This document shows positions 41,952-50,665 of a DNA stretch of 64,000 bases, one piece after another. The translations under genes and the position numbers were made by a program. Source of the stretch: Vibrio maritimus (GTDB lineage: Bacteria; Pseudomonadota; Gammaproteobacteria; Enterobacterales; Vibrionaceae); contig NZ_CP090438.1 of assembly GCF_021441885.1 (NCBI RefSeq), positions 992,001-1,056,000 of the forward strand, written 5' to 3'. Position 1 is the stretch's first letter. Every line of letters begins with the position of its first letter. The notes under the pieces were generated by a model, which saw nothing but the letters and a program-made list of their open reading frames with translations, ran no database searches and had not been told where the DNA came from.

Positions 41952-43352
41952 ATGAAGAAATGGACTCAACTAGGAACTCAGATCGGTAAGACGTTTCATC
42001 GCGTCAGCACCGCAACAATCGCGACAGCAACGCTACTTGTTGGCACATCAGCATGGGCTGAATTGGGCGAGCCAGAAATCGAAGAGCTGAAGTTTGGCTT
42101 CATCAAGCTGACCGATATGGCGCCGCTTGCCGTCGCATACGAGAAAGGCTTCTTTGAGGACGAAGGTCTTTACGTGACGCTAGAAGCGCAAGCGAACTGG
42201 AAGGTACTGCTAGACCGTGTGATTGACGGTGAACTTGATGGCGCACACATGCTGGCTGGTCAGCCGTTAGGTGCAACCATAGGTATTGGTACCAAAGCAG
42301 AAGTCATCACGGCATTTAGCATGGACTTAAACGGTAATGCGATTACGGTTTCTAACAAAACTTGGTCGGCGATGAAGCCACACCTTGAGATGCAAGCGGA
42401 TGGCAAACCGGTTCACCCAATCAAAGCCGATGCGCTAAAGCCTGTGGTTGAGGGTTACCTAGATGAAGGTAAACCGTTCAATATGGGTATGGTGTTCCCA
42501 GTATCCACACATAACTATGAACTGCGCTACTGGCTCGCAGCTGGTGGTATTCACCCTGGTTACTATGCACCAAAATCCGGTGATAACAGCGGTCAAGTGA
42601 ATGCCGATGTTCTGCTTAGCGTGACGCCGCCACCGCAAATGCCAGCGACCATGGAAGCGGGCACGATTGAAGGCTATTGCGTAGGCGAACCGTGGAACCA
42701 ACAAGCGGTATTTAAGGGTATTGGTGTACCAGTCGTGACCGACTACGAGATCTGGAAAAACAACCCAGAGAAGGTATTTGGTGTATCGAAGTCTTGGGCT
42801 GAAGAAAACCCAAATACTCATATCCGTGTTGTAAAAGCGCTTATCCGTGCTGCGCATTGGTTGGATGAGAATAACAACGCAAACCGTGAAGAGGCCGTGA
42901 AGATCCTTGCCAAGAGTGCTTATGTAGGTGCGGACGCCGAAGTTATCGCTAACAGCATGACAGGTACGTTCGAATACGAGAAAGGCGATAAGCGTGATGT
43001 ACCTGACTTTAACGTGTTCTTCCGCCACAACGCGACATACCCATACTACAGTGACGCGATTTGGTACCTAACACAGATGCGTCGTTGGGGTCAGATTGCT
43101 GATTCACAGGATGATGAGTGGTACATGAACATCGCGAAGGAAGTATACCGTCCTGACATCTATCAACAAGCGGCTGAAGCCTTGGTAGAAGATGGCGTAC
43201 TAACGTCGAAAGACTTCCCTGATTTTAAATCTGAAGATGGCTTCCGTGCCCCTCAGAAACACTTTATCGACAACATCGTCTACGACGGCACTAAACCTAA
43301 CGCTTACCTTGAGAAATTCTCAATCGGTCTGAAAGGCAAAGACAAGGTTTAA
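41952..43352 (+). CDS. nrtA: Nitrate ABC transporter substrate-binding protein NrtA
   Basis: A 466-residue CmpA/NrtA-family protein with an N-terminal export signal ending near SAWAE (residues ~1-37). Nitrate-binding family segments FGFIKLTDMAPLAVAYEKGFF, DGAHMLAGQPLGATIG and EGYCVGEPWNQQAV are visible. It binds nitrate (possibly nitrite) in the periplasm. It is the first gene of the nrtABC-nirBD unit. It could also act as nitrate sensor in the absence of NasS, but that is speculation. Confidence 0.93.
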   Translation: MKKWTQLGTQIGKTFHRVSTATIATATLLVGTSAWAELGEPEIEELKFGFIKLTDMAPLAVAYEKGFFEDEGLYVTLEAQANWKVLLDRVIDGELDGAHMLAGQPLGATIGIGTKAEVITAFSMDLNGNAITVSNKTWSAMKPHLEMQADGKPVHPIKADALKPVVEGYLDEGKPFNMGMVFPVSTHNYELRYWLAAGGIHPGYYAPKSGDNSGQVNADVLLSVTPPPQMPATMEAGTIEGYCVGEPWNQQAVFKGIGVPVVTDYEIWKNNPEKVFGVSKSWAEENPNTHIRVVKALIRAAHWLDENNNANREEAVKILAKSAYVGADAEVIANSMTGTFEYEKGDKRDVPDFNVFFRHNATYPYYSDAIWYLTQMRRWGQIADSQDDEWYMNIAKEVYRPDIYQQAAEALVEDGVLTSKDFPDFKSEDGFRAPQKHFIDNIVYDGTKPNAYLEKFSIGLKGKDKV

Positions 43353-43400
43353 GCATTAGGTCAACGGAATGATTGCAGTAATAGCTAAGGAGTAAAGGCG

Positions 43401-44369
43401 ATGGCAACGAACGTAATATCACTGAAGCCAAGCCGTGAAATGGTGGTGAACCGCAGCCGAGTGCTGCTGTTCCCCCTCATCGGGATTCTTTGTTTCCTAA
43501 TGATGTGGCATTTGGCAGCGAGACAGGTTGAAACGTCACTGGGTACCCTTCCAGGTCCCGTTCAAACGTTTGAACAATTTAAAAACCTAGCTGCGGAGCA
43601 TGTAGAGGAGCGTGAGAAAGCGGAAGCTTTCGTTGAGCGTCAGGAAAAACGCAACGCAGCAAAACTGGCGAAAAACCCAGACGCGGAAGTGAAGATCCGC
43701 CCATACACGGGTAAACCGACTTTCTTTGACCAGATTGGAACGTCATTGATTACGGTGGCAGGTGGTTTCATCCTCGCTTCTGTCATCGCGATTCCACTCG
43801 GTATCGTCCTAGGCTTAAATCAAGGGGTTTATCAGGCATTTAACCCAATCATTCAACTACTTAAGCCAGTTTCACCGTTGGCATGGCTACCGATTGTGAC
43901 CATGGTAGTGAGTGCGACTTATGTCAGTGACGATCCACTGTTTGCTAAGTCATTCGTCAACTCACTGATTACCGTTGCGCTATGTAGCTTGTGGCCAACT
44001 TTGATTAATACCGCTGTGGGTGTAACGAGCGTAGACAAGGATCTTCTTAACGTAAGCAAGGTGCTTAAGCTCTCGTGGTGGCAACACATTCGCACTATCG
44101 TTCTACCGTCTGCGATTCCAATGATCTTTACCGGTCTTCGCTTGTCACTCGGTATCGCATGGATGGTACTGATTGCGGCAGAAATGCTGGCGCAGAACCC
44201 AGGTCTTGGCAAGTTTGTTTGGGATGAATTCCAGAACGGCAGCTCAGCATCACTAGGCCGAATCATGGTCGCGGTATTTGCTATCGGCTTTATCGGACTG
44301 TTACTAGACCGTGGCATGTTGCTACTACAAAAACACTTTTCTTGGAATAAACAACAATCGCTCCGCTAA
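43401..44369 (+). CDS. nrtB: Nitrate ABC transporter permease NrtB
   Basis: 322 residues, about six membrane spans. A hydrophilic, charged insert (about 60-105, HVEEREKAEAFVERQEKRN...) stands between the first and second spans. The permease EAA-like loop TSVDKDLLNVSKVLKLSWWQHIRTIVLPSAIP contacts the ATPase. It belongs to the SsuC/TauC/NrtB group. Confidence 0.92.
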   Translation: MATNVISLKPSREMVVNRSRVLLFPLIGILCFLMMWHLAARQVETSLGTLPGPVQTFEQFKNLAAEHVEEREKAEAFVERQEKRNAAKLAKNPDAEVKIRPYTGKPTFFDQIGTSLITVAGGFILASVIAIPLGIVLGLNQGVYQAFNPIIQLLKPVSPLAWLPIVTMVVSATYVSDDPLFAKSFVNSLITVALCSLWPTLINTAVGVTSVDKDLLNVSKVLKLSWWQHIRTIVLPSAIPMIFTGLRLSLGIAWMVLIAAEMLAQNPGLGKFVWDEFQNGSSASLGRIMVAVFAIGFIGLLLDRGMLLLQKHFSWNKQQSLR

Positions 44370-44427
44370 CTAGGTAGCCACCACACTAACGAGTGATACC
44401 TAGACGAATGGAATAAGGAAGTTACTG

Positions 44428-45267
44428 ATGTCGAAACCTTTACTTGACCTGACCCAGCTTGGAATGCGGTTCCCTACGCCACAAGGGGAGTTTGTGGCAC
44501 TGAAAAACGTTAATTTACAGATACAAAAAGGCGAGTTTATCTCTCTGATTGGTCACTCTGGCTGTGGTAAGTCTACCGTGCTTAACTTGGTCGCTGGGCT
44601 TCACTTCCCAACCGATGGTGGTGTTATCGTTGATGGACGAGAAGTGGATGGCCCTGGGCCTGAGCGTGCTGTGGTGTTCCAAAACCACTCGCTTCTGCCA
44701 TGGCTAACAGTATACGAGAACATTGAGCTTGCCGTTAAGCAGGTAGCGAAGGGCAAAGACAAAGCTTGGGTAAAAGAGCAGGTACACCATTATCTCGATC
44801 TCGTGGAAATGGATCATGCAGCAGATAAGAAGCCGGATGAAATCTCTGGTGGTATGAAGCAGCGCGTAGGCATTGCTCGCGCCCTAGCACTTAAGCCAAA
44901 AGTACTGTTAATGGACGAACCATTTGGTGCTTTGGATGCATTGACGCGTGCCAAGCTTCAAGATGCCCTAATGGCGATTCAAGCTGAGCTCAACAACACC
45001 GTGATTATGATTACCCACGACGTGGATGAGGCCGTACTGCTATCCGACAAGATTGTCATGATGACCAATGGACCAGCGGCGACCATCGGCGAGGTGTTGG
45101 ATATTAATCTAGAACGCCCACGTAACCGCGTGGCAATGGCGGACAACCCACAATACCAAAAATACCGTCAAGCCGTATTGACCTTCCTATATGAGAAACA
45201 GGCGAAAAACGAGCTGTCAGGATCGGTCGAAATCAGCAAACAGAAAGACGCGAAGAAAAGCGCATAG
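44428..45267 (+). CDS. nrtC: Nitrate ABC transporter ATP-binding protein
   Basis: A 279-residue ABC ATPase. Walker A is GHSGCGKST, the signature is ISGGMKQRVGIARAL, Walker B is VLLMDEPFGALD and the switch histidine is in MITHDVDEA. It lacks the C-terminal NrtA-like regulatory domain of cyanobacterial NrtC, so it corresponds in length to NrtD or to the single proteobacterial subunit. Confidence 0.92.
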   Translation: MSKPLLDLTQLGMRFPTPQGEFVALKNVNLQIQKGEFISLIGHSGCGKSTVLNLVAGLHFPTDGGVIVDGREVDGPGPERAVVFQNHSLLPWLTVYENIELAVKQVAKGKDKAWVKEQVHHYLDLVEMDHAADKKPDEISGGMKQRVGIARALALKPKVLLMDEPFGALDALTRAKLQDALMAIQAELNNTVIMITHDVDEAVLLSDKIVMMTNGPAATIGEVLDINLERPRNRVAMADNPQYQKYRQAVLTFLYEKQAKNELSGSVEISKQKDAKKSA

Positions 45268-45279
45268 GGAGCAGCAGAT

Positions 45280-47775
45280 ATGGAGCATCTAGTCGTAGTT
45301 GGAAACGGCATGGTTGGGCATCACTTTATTGCTCATCTTATTAGCCAACAAGGACATTTAAATTATCGAATCACGGTGATTGGTGAAGAGCGCTACGCTG
45401 CCTATGACCGTGTACAACTATCATCACTGTTCTCTGGCAATTCACATGATTCACTGATGTTAGGCGATGAAGAGTGGTACAAGAAATATGGCGTTGAGCT
45501 TGTACTTGGCAGTCGAGTGACAGACATCGACAAGCAAGCGAAACGCATCACACTCGACGGTGAAGACATTCTCGGTTATGACCATTTGGTATTAGCCACG
45601 GGCTCGTATCCATTTGTGCCACCCATTGAGGGTAAAGACCGAGACAATGTATTCGTTTATCGCACATTGGACGACCTCTCCGCGATTCGCAAAGCGTGTG
45701 AAGGTGCGAAAACAGGGGCGGTCATTGGTGGTGGTCTATTAGGTCTTGAGGCGGCCAACGCACTTAAACTTCTAGGTCTCGAAACCCATGTTATCGAGTT
45801 TGCACCCCGCCTTATGCCGGTGCAGCTTGATGATGGCGCTGGTGGTCTTTTGAAAGATAAGATCGAAGATCTCGGACTTACGGTTCACACCTCTACGGGT
45901 ACCGATAAAATCTGCGACGGCGAAACAGCCTATCACCGCATGGTGTTCAAAGATGCTGAGCCGTTAGATGTTGATGTGGTCGTGTTCTCTGCAGGCATTC
46001 GTCCACAGGATGCGCTAGCAAGAGCCGCTGGCCTAGAGATCGGCGAGCGCGGTGGCATCGTGATTAACGATAACTGTCAAACCAGCGACGATGCTATCTA
46101 TGCCATTGGTGAGTGTGCGCTTTGGCAAAATCGAATATTTGGACTGGTTGCTCCCGGTTACGCAATGGCGAGAGCCGTTGCAGACCAGCTTATGGGTAAG
46201 GTGGCGACGTTTGAAGGCGCAGACATGAGTACCAAGCTTAAGCTGCTTGGTGTTGATGTGGCTTCTATCGGTGATGCGCAGATGCAGACTCCGGGTGCGA
46301 AAGAGATGGTGTTGCAAGATACGGCTCAAGGTACCTATAAAAAACTGATTGTAGATGAAACCAGCAGCAAACTTATCGGTGCAATCCTTGTTGGCGATAC
46401 CTCTGACTACGATTTGTTGTTGCAAGCCTATCTAAATGAAAAAGCCTTGCCAGAACATCCGGCTGAACTGCTGTTTGACACTAGCTCACTCTCTGGTGGT
46501 GCGAGCGCATCGACCATGATCTGTTCTTGTCACAACGTGACACGTGGTGATCTGGTTGAAGCGATTCATGCGGGGGCGCACGATCTTGCGACTTTGAAAG
46601 ATGAAACCAAGGCCGGAACCGGTTGTGGTGGCTGTGCCAATATGGTCAAGAGCGTCCTAGATGAAGAGCTCGTCGCCATGGGGCAAGAGGTCAACAACCA
46701 CCTTTGTGAGCACTTTGAGTTTTCACGACAAGAGCTGTTCCATATCTGCCAAGTAGAGTCGATAAAAAGCTTTGACGAGCTCATTGAGAAGCATGGTAAA
46801 GGCAAGGGCTGTGACATCTGTAAGCCTACTGCCGCATCGGTGTTTGCTTCACTTTGGAATGAGCACGTACTAGAGGGTTCGCATCGTGGTCTGCAAGACT
46901 CCAATGACCTTTTCCTTGCTAACCTTCAAAAAGATGGCTCTTATTCTGTTGTACCTCGCGTACCAGGCGGTGAAATTACGCCAGAGAAGTTGATTGTACT
47001 CGGTGAAGTCGCGAAGAAATTCGATCTCTACACCAAGATCACCGGTGGTCAGCGTGTCGACTTATTCGGTGCTCAAGTGGAGCAGCTTCCAGAGATCTGG
47101 GATACCTTAATTTCAGCGGGTTTTGAGACCGGACACGCTTACGGTAAGTCACTGCGCACCGTGAAATCGTGTGTCGGTTCGACTTGGTGTCGCTATGGTG
47201 TCGATGATTCTGTTGGTCTCGCCATCGATCTAGAGAACCGCTACAAAGGGTTGCGCGCTCCGCACAAAATTAAGTTTGCGGTTTCTGGGTGTACACGAGA
47301 GTGTGCCGAGGCACAAAGTAAAGATATTGGTGTGATCGCCACCGAAAATGGCTGGAACTTGTACGTATGTGGTAATGGCGGTATGCGCCCACGCCACGCC
47401 GATCTATTAGCTTCTGACCTAACGACAGACGAGCTAGTGGCTTTGATTGACCGAGTGCTGATGTTCTATGTGAAAACCGGTGAGCGATTGCAGCGAACCT
47501 CGGTTTGGATGGAAAACCTAGAAGGCGGTTTAGAATACCTTAAGCAAGTGGTCATTGAAGACTCTCTCGGTATCAATGCGCAGCTTGAAAAACAGATGCA
47601 GCATATAGTCGACACCTACCAATGTGAATGGAAAACCGCGGTTGAATCGGAAGAGAAACGCGCCAAGTTTATGCCGTTTATTAACAGTGACCAAAAAAGT
47701 GCCGACCTAGGATATCAGCGCGTTCGAGGTCAGAGAATTCCGGTCACCATCGTTGACCCGCAGTTGGAGGATTAA
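45280..47775 (+). CDS. nirB: Nitrite reductase [NAD(P)H] large subunit
   Basis: An 831-residue assimilatory or detoxifying nitrite reductase. An N-terminal FAD/NAD(P)H oxidoreductase domain starts at VVVGNGMVGHHF. A BFD [2Fe-2S] domain (SCHNVTRGDLVEAI ... GTGCGGC) is followed by a second Cys cluster (GKGCDICK). The C-terminal siroheme/[4Fe-4S] domain has CVGSTWC and the GCTRECAEAQ motif. It reduces nitrite to ammonium. It is 12 bp after the ATPase gene and 2 bp before nirD. Confidence 0.96.
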   Translation: MEHLVVVGNGMVGHHFIAHLISQQGHLNYRITVIGEERYAAYDRVQLSSLFSGNSHDSLMLGDEEWYKKYGVELVLGSRVTDIDKQAKRITLDGEDILGYDHLVLATGSYPFVPPIEGKDRDNVFVYRTLDDLSAIRKACEGAKTGAVIGGGLLGLEAANALKLLGLETHVIEFAPRLMPVQLDDGAGGLLKDKIEDLGLTVHTSTGTDKICDGETAYHRMVFKDAEPLDVDVVVFSAGIRPQDALARAAGLEIGERGGIVINDNCQTSDDAIYAIGECALWQNRIFGLVAPGYAMARAVADQLMGKVATFEGADMSTKLKLLGVDVASIGDAQMQTPGAKEMVLQDTAQGTYKKLIVDETSSKLIGAILVGDTSDYDLLLQAYLNEKALPEHPAELLFDTSSLSGGASASTMICSCHNVTRGDLVEAIHAGAHDLATLKDETKAGTGCGGCANMVKSVLDEELVAMGQEVNNHLCEHFEFSRQELFHICQVESIKSFDELIEKHGKGKGCDICKPTAASVFASLWNEHVLEGSHRGLQDSNDLFLANLQKDGSYSVVPRVPGGEITPEKLIVLGEVAKKFDLYTKITGGQRVDLFGAQVEQLPEIWDTLISAGFETGHAYGKSLRTVKSCVGSTWCRYGVDDSVGLAIDLENRYKGLRAPHKIKFAVSGCTRECAEAQSKDIGVIATENGWNLYVCGNGGMRPRHADLLASDLTTDELVALIDRVLMFYVKTGERLQRTSVWMENLEGGLEYLKQVVIEDSLGINAQLEKQMQHIVDTYQCEWKTAVESEEKRAKFMPFINSDQKSADLGYQRVRGQRIPVTIVDPQLED

Positions 47776-47777
47776 TC

Positions 47778-48104
47778 ATGTGGAATAAGATTTGTGATGT
47801 TGCCGATTTGACGCCATATCAAGGACGCGGTGCATTGGTCGGAGAGGCTCAGCTTGCGTTGTTCTATCTACCAGAGACTGAGCAAGCGGTGTATGCCATT
47901 GATAACTGGGATCCAATTGGTGAGGCATTCGTGTTAAGTCGTGGAATCGTGGGCGACATTGGAGGACGCGATTGTGTCGCCTCTCCGCTGTACAAGCAAC
48001 ACTTCGACCTAACCTCAGGTGAGTGTATCGAAGACCCTGACGTCTCGGTGAAAACATGGCTTGTTGAAATACGCGGCGAAGAAGTTTGGGTGATGTCCGC
48101 CTAA
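47778..48104 (+). CDS. nirD: Nitrite reductase [NAD(P)H] small subunit
   Basis: A 108-residue Rieske-fold protein (MWNKICDVADLTPYQGRGALVG). As usual for NirD, it lacks the Cys-His cluster ligands of true Rieske proteins. It supports NirB. It is the last gene of the unit, followed by an inverted repeat. Confidence 0.94.
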   Translation: MWNKICDVADLTPYQGRGALVGEAQLALFYLPETEQAVYAIDNWDPIGEAFVLSRGIVGDIGGRDCVASPLYKQHFDLTSGECIEDPDVSVKTWLVEIRGEEVWVMSA

Positions 48105-48115
48105 AACCTTAATCC

Positions 48116-48142
48116 AATAGCGTCATCATTAGTGGCGCTATT
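48116..48142. terminator. Weak bidirectional hairpin after nirD
   Basis: AATAGCG (48116-48122) pairs with CGCTATT (48136-48142). It overlaps the stop of the converging 85-aa gene. T tracts are short, so the call is tentative. Confidence 0.45.
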
Positions 48143-48395
48143 TAACTCTCATGAGTTGGTGAGTCGCGCCACCTAGTTCCACTACTACTATTTGGGACGG
48201 CTTCATCAACTCAACTTTCTCCAACATACTCTCATCGTAACCCTTGCTTTTCATCCACGAAAGTGGGCTCGAAAACTGGTCCTCATTGACGACGAAAGAC
48301 TGATCTTTCAAGAACGATTCAGACACATGCACAACCCAAATTCGCGAGCGAAATTCGATAGCGTCTGACAAGGTGTTGAGAAGTTTTTTAATCAT
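48138..48395 (-). CDS. 85-aa hypothetical protein
   Basis: Soluble, slightly acidic, with the sequence pattern of a small alpha/beta protein (helix MIKKLLNTLSDAIEF, strands WVVHVS and QIVVVELGG). No family is recognised. It fills the gap between nirD and the CBS gene and converges on nirD. The upstream ribosome site is poor (TTCTTCACC before ATG), so expression is uncertain. Confidence 0.5.
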   Translation of the reverse strand: MIKKLLNTLSDAIEFRSRIWVVHVSESFLKDQSFVVNEDQFSSPLSWMKSKGYDESMLEKVELMKPSQIVVVELGGATHQLMRVK

Positions 48396-48633
48396 GGTGA
48401 AGAAAGTACTGGTGACATTTTGTGACTGAGTGAAGACCTGATTGTTACAAAAATCTTATCCATAAGATAGGCAAAACAGAAAAAACCGTCTTACTCTTAG
48501 AAATATCAAGCAGTAAAACACTGCGATAGGAATTCACTATCGATAGTATCGGTAATTCCCACTTAGACCTTTTGGCAGTTTCGCCAACAATGGACGTAGA
48601 AGGTTATTAGCAAGGGACGAAAAGGAGAGTGCT

Positions 48634-49050
48634 ATGGAGTCGCTAAAAGTAAAAGATTATATGACGCAAAGAACAGTCACGTTTACCGAAGACATGTCGC
48701 TCAGCGCTGCACTAGACAAAGTTATGCAGTCGACTCACTTAGGCGGACCTGTGATTGATGATAAAGAGCAGGTCATCGGCTTTATTTCGGAGCAGGATTT
48801 GCTTGAGAAGCTGGTAAAGGTGAGTTATCACTGTCAAGACACCCACACGGTCGGTGACTGTATGTACCGAGAAGTATTGTCCGTGTCGCCGCACACATCG
48901 ATTATTGAGCTTGCCGATATGATGAAAGTGGGCAAACCTAAGATGTACCCAGTTATCGATAATGGACGTTTAGTCGGTATCATTACTCGACGCGATGTGC
49001 TTCGAGCGATTGGTAAAACGATTGAAGCGTGCTTCAAACATCCTGTATAA
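48634..49050 (+). CDS. CBS-domain pair protein
   Basis: A 138-residue protein made of two CBS domains (MTQRTVTFTEDMSLSAALDKVM ... and MYREVLSVSPHTSIIELADMM ...), each with the GGPVIDD/MYPVIDN and GIITRRDV core. Such proteins bind adenosyl ligands as energy sensors. The gene has its own region upstream, with palindromes ATCTTAT-CC-ATAAGAT (48453-48468) and ACTATCGATAGT. Target unknown. Confidence 0.88.
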   Translation: MESLKVKDYMTQRTVTFTEDMSLSAALDKVMQSTHLGGPVIDDKEQVIGFISEQDLLEKLVKVSYHCQDTHTVGDCMYREVLSVSPHTSIIELADMMKVGKPKMYPVIDNGRLVGIITRRDVLRAIGKTIEACFKHPV

Positions 49051-49132
49051 CGGTTATGATGATCTAAATGGGCGCTGCGGCGCCCTTTGTTGTATGTAGA
49101 GATAAGTTGTTTGTAGAGAGAAAGGGAATTCG

Positions 49133-50596
49133 ATGGCTGAACAATCTGCCAAGTTTGTTGAAGGCTCAACCATGCGCCACATTTTGGTGATGTCGGGTAC
49201 GTCTACCGTGGGCATTATGGCGATCTTTATTGTCGATCTGCTCGATATGCTATTCATCAGTATGTTGGGACAAGCTGAGCTTGCTGCGGCGGTTGGCTTT
49301 GCCGGAACTTTGACGTTCTTTGCCACTTCAGTGAGTATCGGTACCTCTATTGCGATGGGGGCGCTGATGTCCAAAGCAATTGGTGCCAAGGATATTAGCT
49401 ATGCCCGCGAAATTGGTAGCAGCGTTTTAGTTATTTCATTCCTTATCAGCGCCATCGTGACCGCTGTGATGTGCGCTTATATACCGGAACTTCTCACCGC
49501 GATTGGCGCAGAAGGTAAAGCGCATGAGCGTGCTGAAGCCTATCTGTGGATCTTATTACCAAGCACGCCACTTATTGCGCTTGGGATGGCGAGTGGTGCA
49601 GGCCTCAGAGCTGCGGGTGATGCCAAGCGCTCTATGTGGGCAACGTTAGCTGGTGGTATCGTTAACGCCATACTTGACCCTTTGTTTATTTTTGGCTTCA
49701 ACTGGAACGTCGAAGGGGCGGCAGCGGCGTCTGTTGTGGCGAGATTTGCCGTGTTCTATTTCTCGTTCGTTCCTTTAGTCAAAGTACACCAACTGCTTTC
49801 AAGGCCCAGTTTTGATAGTGTTCGCCGCGATACTAAAGTCATGTTAGCCATTGCGCTCCCCGCCATTATTACCAATACCGCCACGCCGATTGGCAATGCC
49901 ATTGTAACGACAGCAATAGCGCAATACGGCGAAGACTTTGTGGCTGGTTTTGCTGTTATAGGCCGAATTACCCCAGTTTGTTTTGCGTTTATTTTTGCGC
50001 TCTCTGGCGCGGTGGGACCAATAATTGGACAGAACTTTGGTGCGGCAAAAATAGATAGGGTGGAGGAGACACTCAAAAACTCGTTAATTGTAACGACGCT
50101 TTATACAGTGGTTGTGTGTCTTTTACTCTATTTGGTCCAAGACCAGCTTATTGCGGTATTTTCATTAACCGGTGATGCCTCGCTTATTGTCGCTGCGTTT
50201 GCAACCTATGTGGCAATCACCTTTGTCTTTAATGGCGTCTTGTTCGTTGCTAATACCTCGTTTAATAATCTCGGCAAGCCTTTGTACTCAACGGCCCTAA
50301 ACCTTGGCAAGGCAACAGCAGGGACACTTCCTTTCGTTTATTTTGGGTCACTTTGGTTTGGTGCGTTAGGGGTGTTGTATGGTCAAGCGGTCGGGAACAT
50401 CGTATTTGGCGTCTTAGGTTACATTGTGTTGCGTTTTCACATTGCTGATTTGCACAAAACTGGAGAATGTACGCAAGCAGAAGACCCAAGTATTGTTAGC
50501 GTCAACTCACAGCCGTTTTGTACCCATGACCCTGTAATGATTGAAGAGGTGTCGAAGATAGATAAACAGTTGGAGTCGCCGACACTTTCTGGCTAA
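49133..50596 (+). CDS. MATE-family efflux transporter
   Basis: 487 residues with twelve predicted spans in two similar halves (MRHILVMSGTSTVGIMAIFIVDLLDMLFI and MLAIALPAIITNTATPIGNAIVTTA). It is of the NorM/DinF type and would export cations or drugs in exchange for Na+ or H+. It has a ~40-residue hydrophilic C-terminal tail with a few Cys and His. The substrate is unknown. Confidence 0.88.
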   Translation: MAEQSAKFVEGSTMRHILVMSGTSTVGIMAIFIVDLLDMLFISMLGQAELAAAVGFAGTLTFFATSVSIGTSIAMGALMSKAIGAKDISYAREIGSSVLVISFLISAIVTAVMCAYIPELLTAIGAEGKAHERAEAYLWILLPSTPLIALGMASGAGLRAAGDAKRSMWATLAGGIVNAILDPLFIFGFNWNVEGAAAASVVARFAVFYFSFVPLVKVHQLLSRPSFDSVRRDTKVMLAIALPAIITNTATPIGNAIVTTAIAQYGEDFVAGFAVIGRITPVCFAFIFALSGAVGPIIGQNFGAAKIDRVEETLKNSLIVTTLYTVVVCLLLYLVQDQLIAVFSLTGDASLIVAAFATYVAITFVFNGVLFVANTSFNNLGKPLYSTALNLGKATAGTLPFVYFGSLWFGALGVLYGQAVGNIVFGVLGYIVLRFHIADLHKTGECTQAEDPSIVSVNSQPFCTHDPVMIEEVSKIDKQLESPTLSG

Positions 50597-50603
50597 CTTT
50601 TTC

Positions 50604-50635
50604 TTGACCTTGGAGGTAACTCCAAGGTTTACACT
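50604..50635 (+). promoter_or_regulatory. MerR-family (ZntR-type) promoter and operator of zntA
   Basis: A -35 TTGACC (50604-50609) and -10 TACACT (50630-50635) are separated by 20 bp. Between them lies the palindrome ACCTTGGAG-GTAA-CTCCAAGGT (50607-50628). A long 19-20-bp spacer carrying a dyad is the hallmark of promoters untwisted by MerR/ZntR/CueR. No merR-type gene is in the window. Confidence 0.85.
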
Positions 50636-50665
50636 TGGGGCGTAGGATATGAAAAGGAGAGTCCC

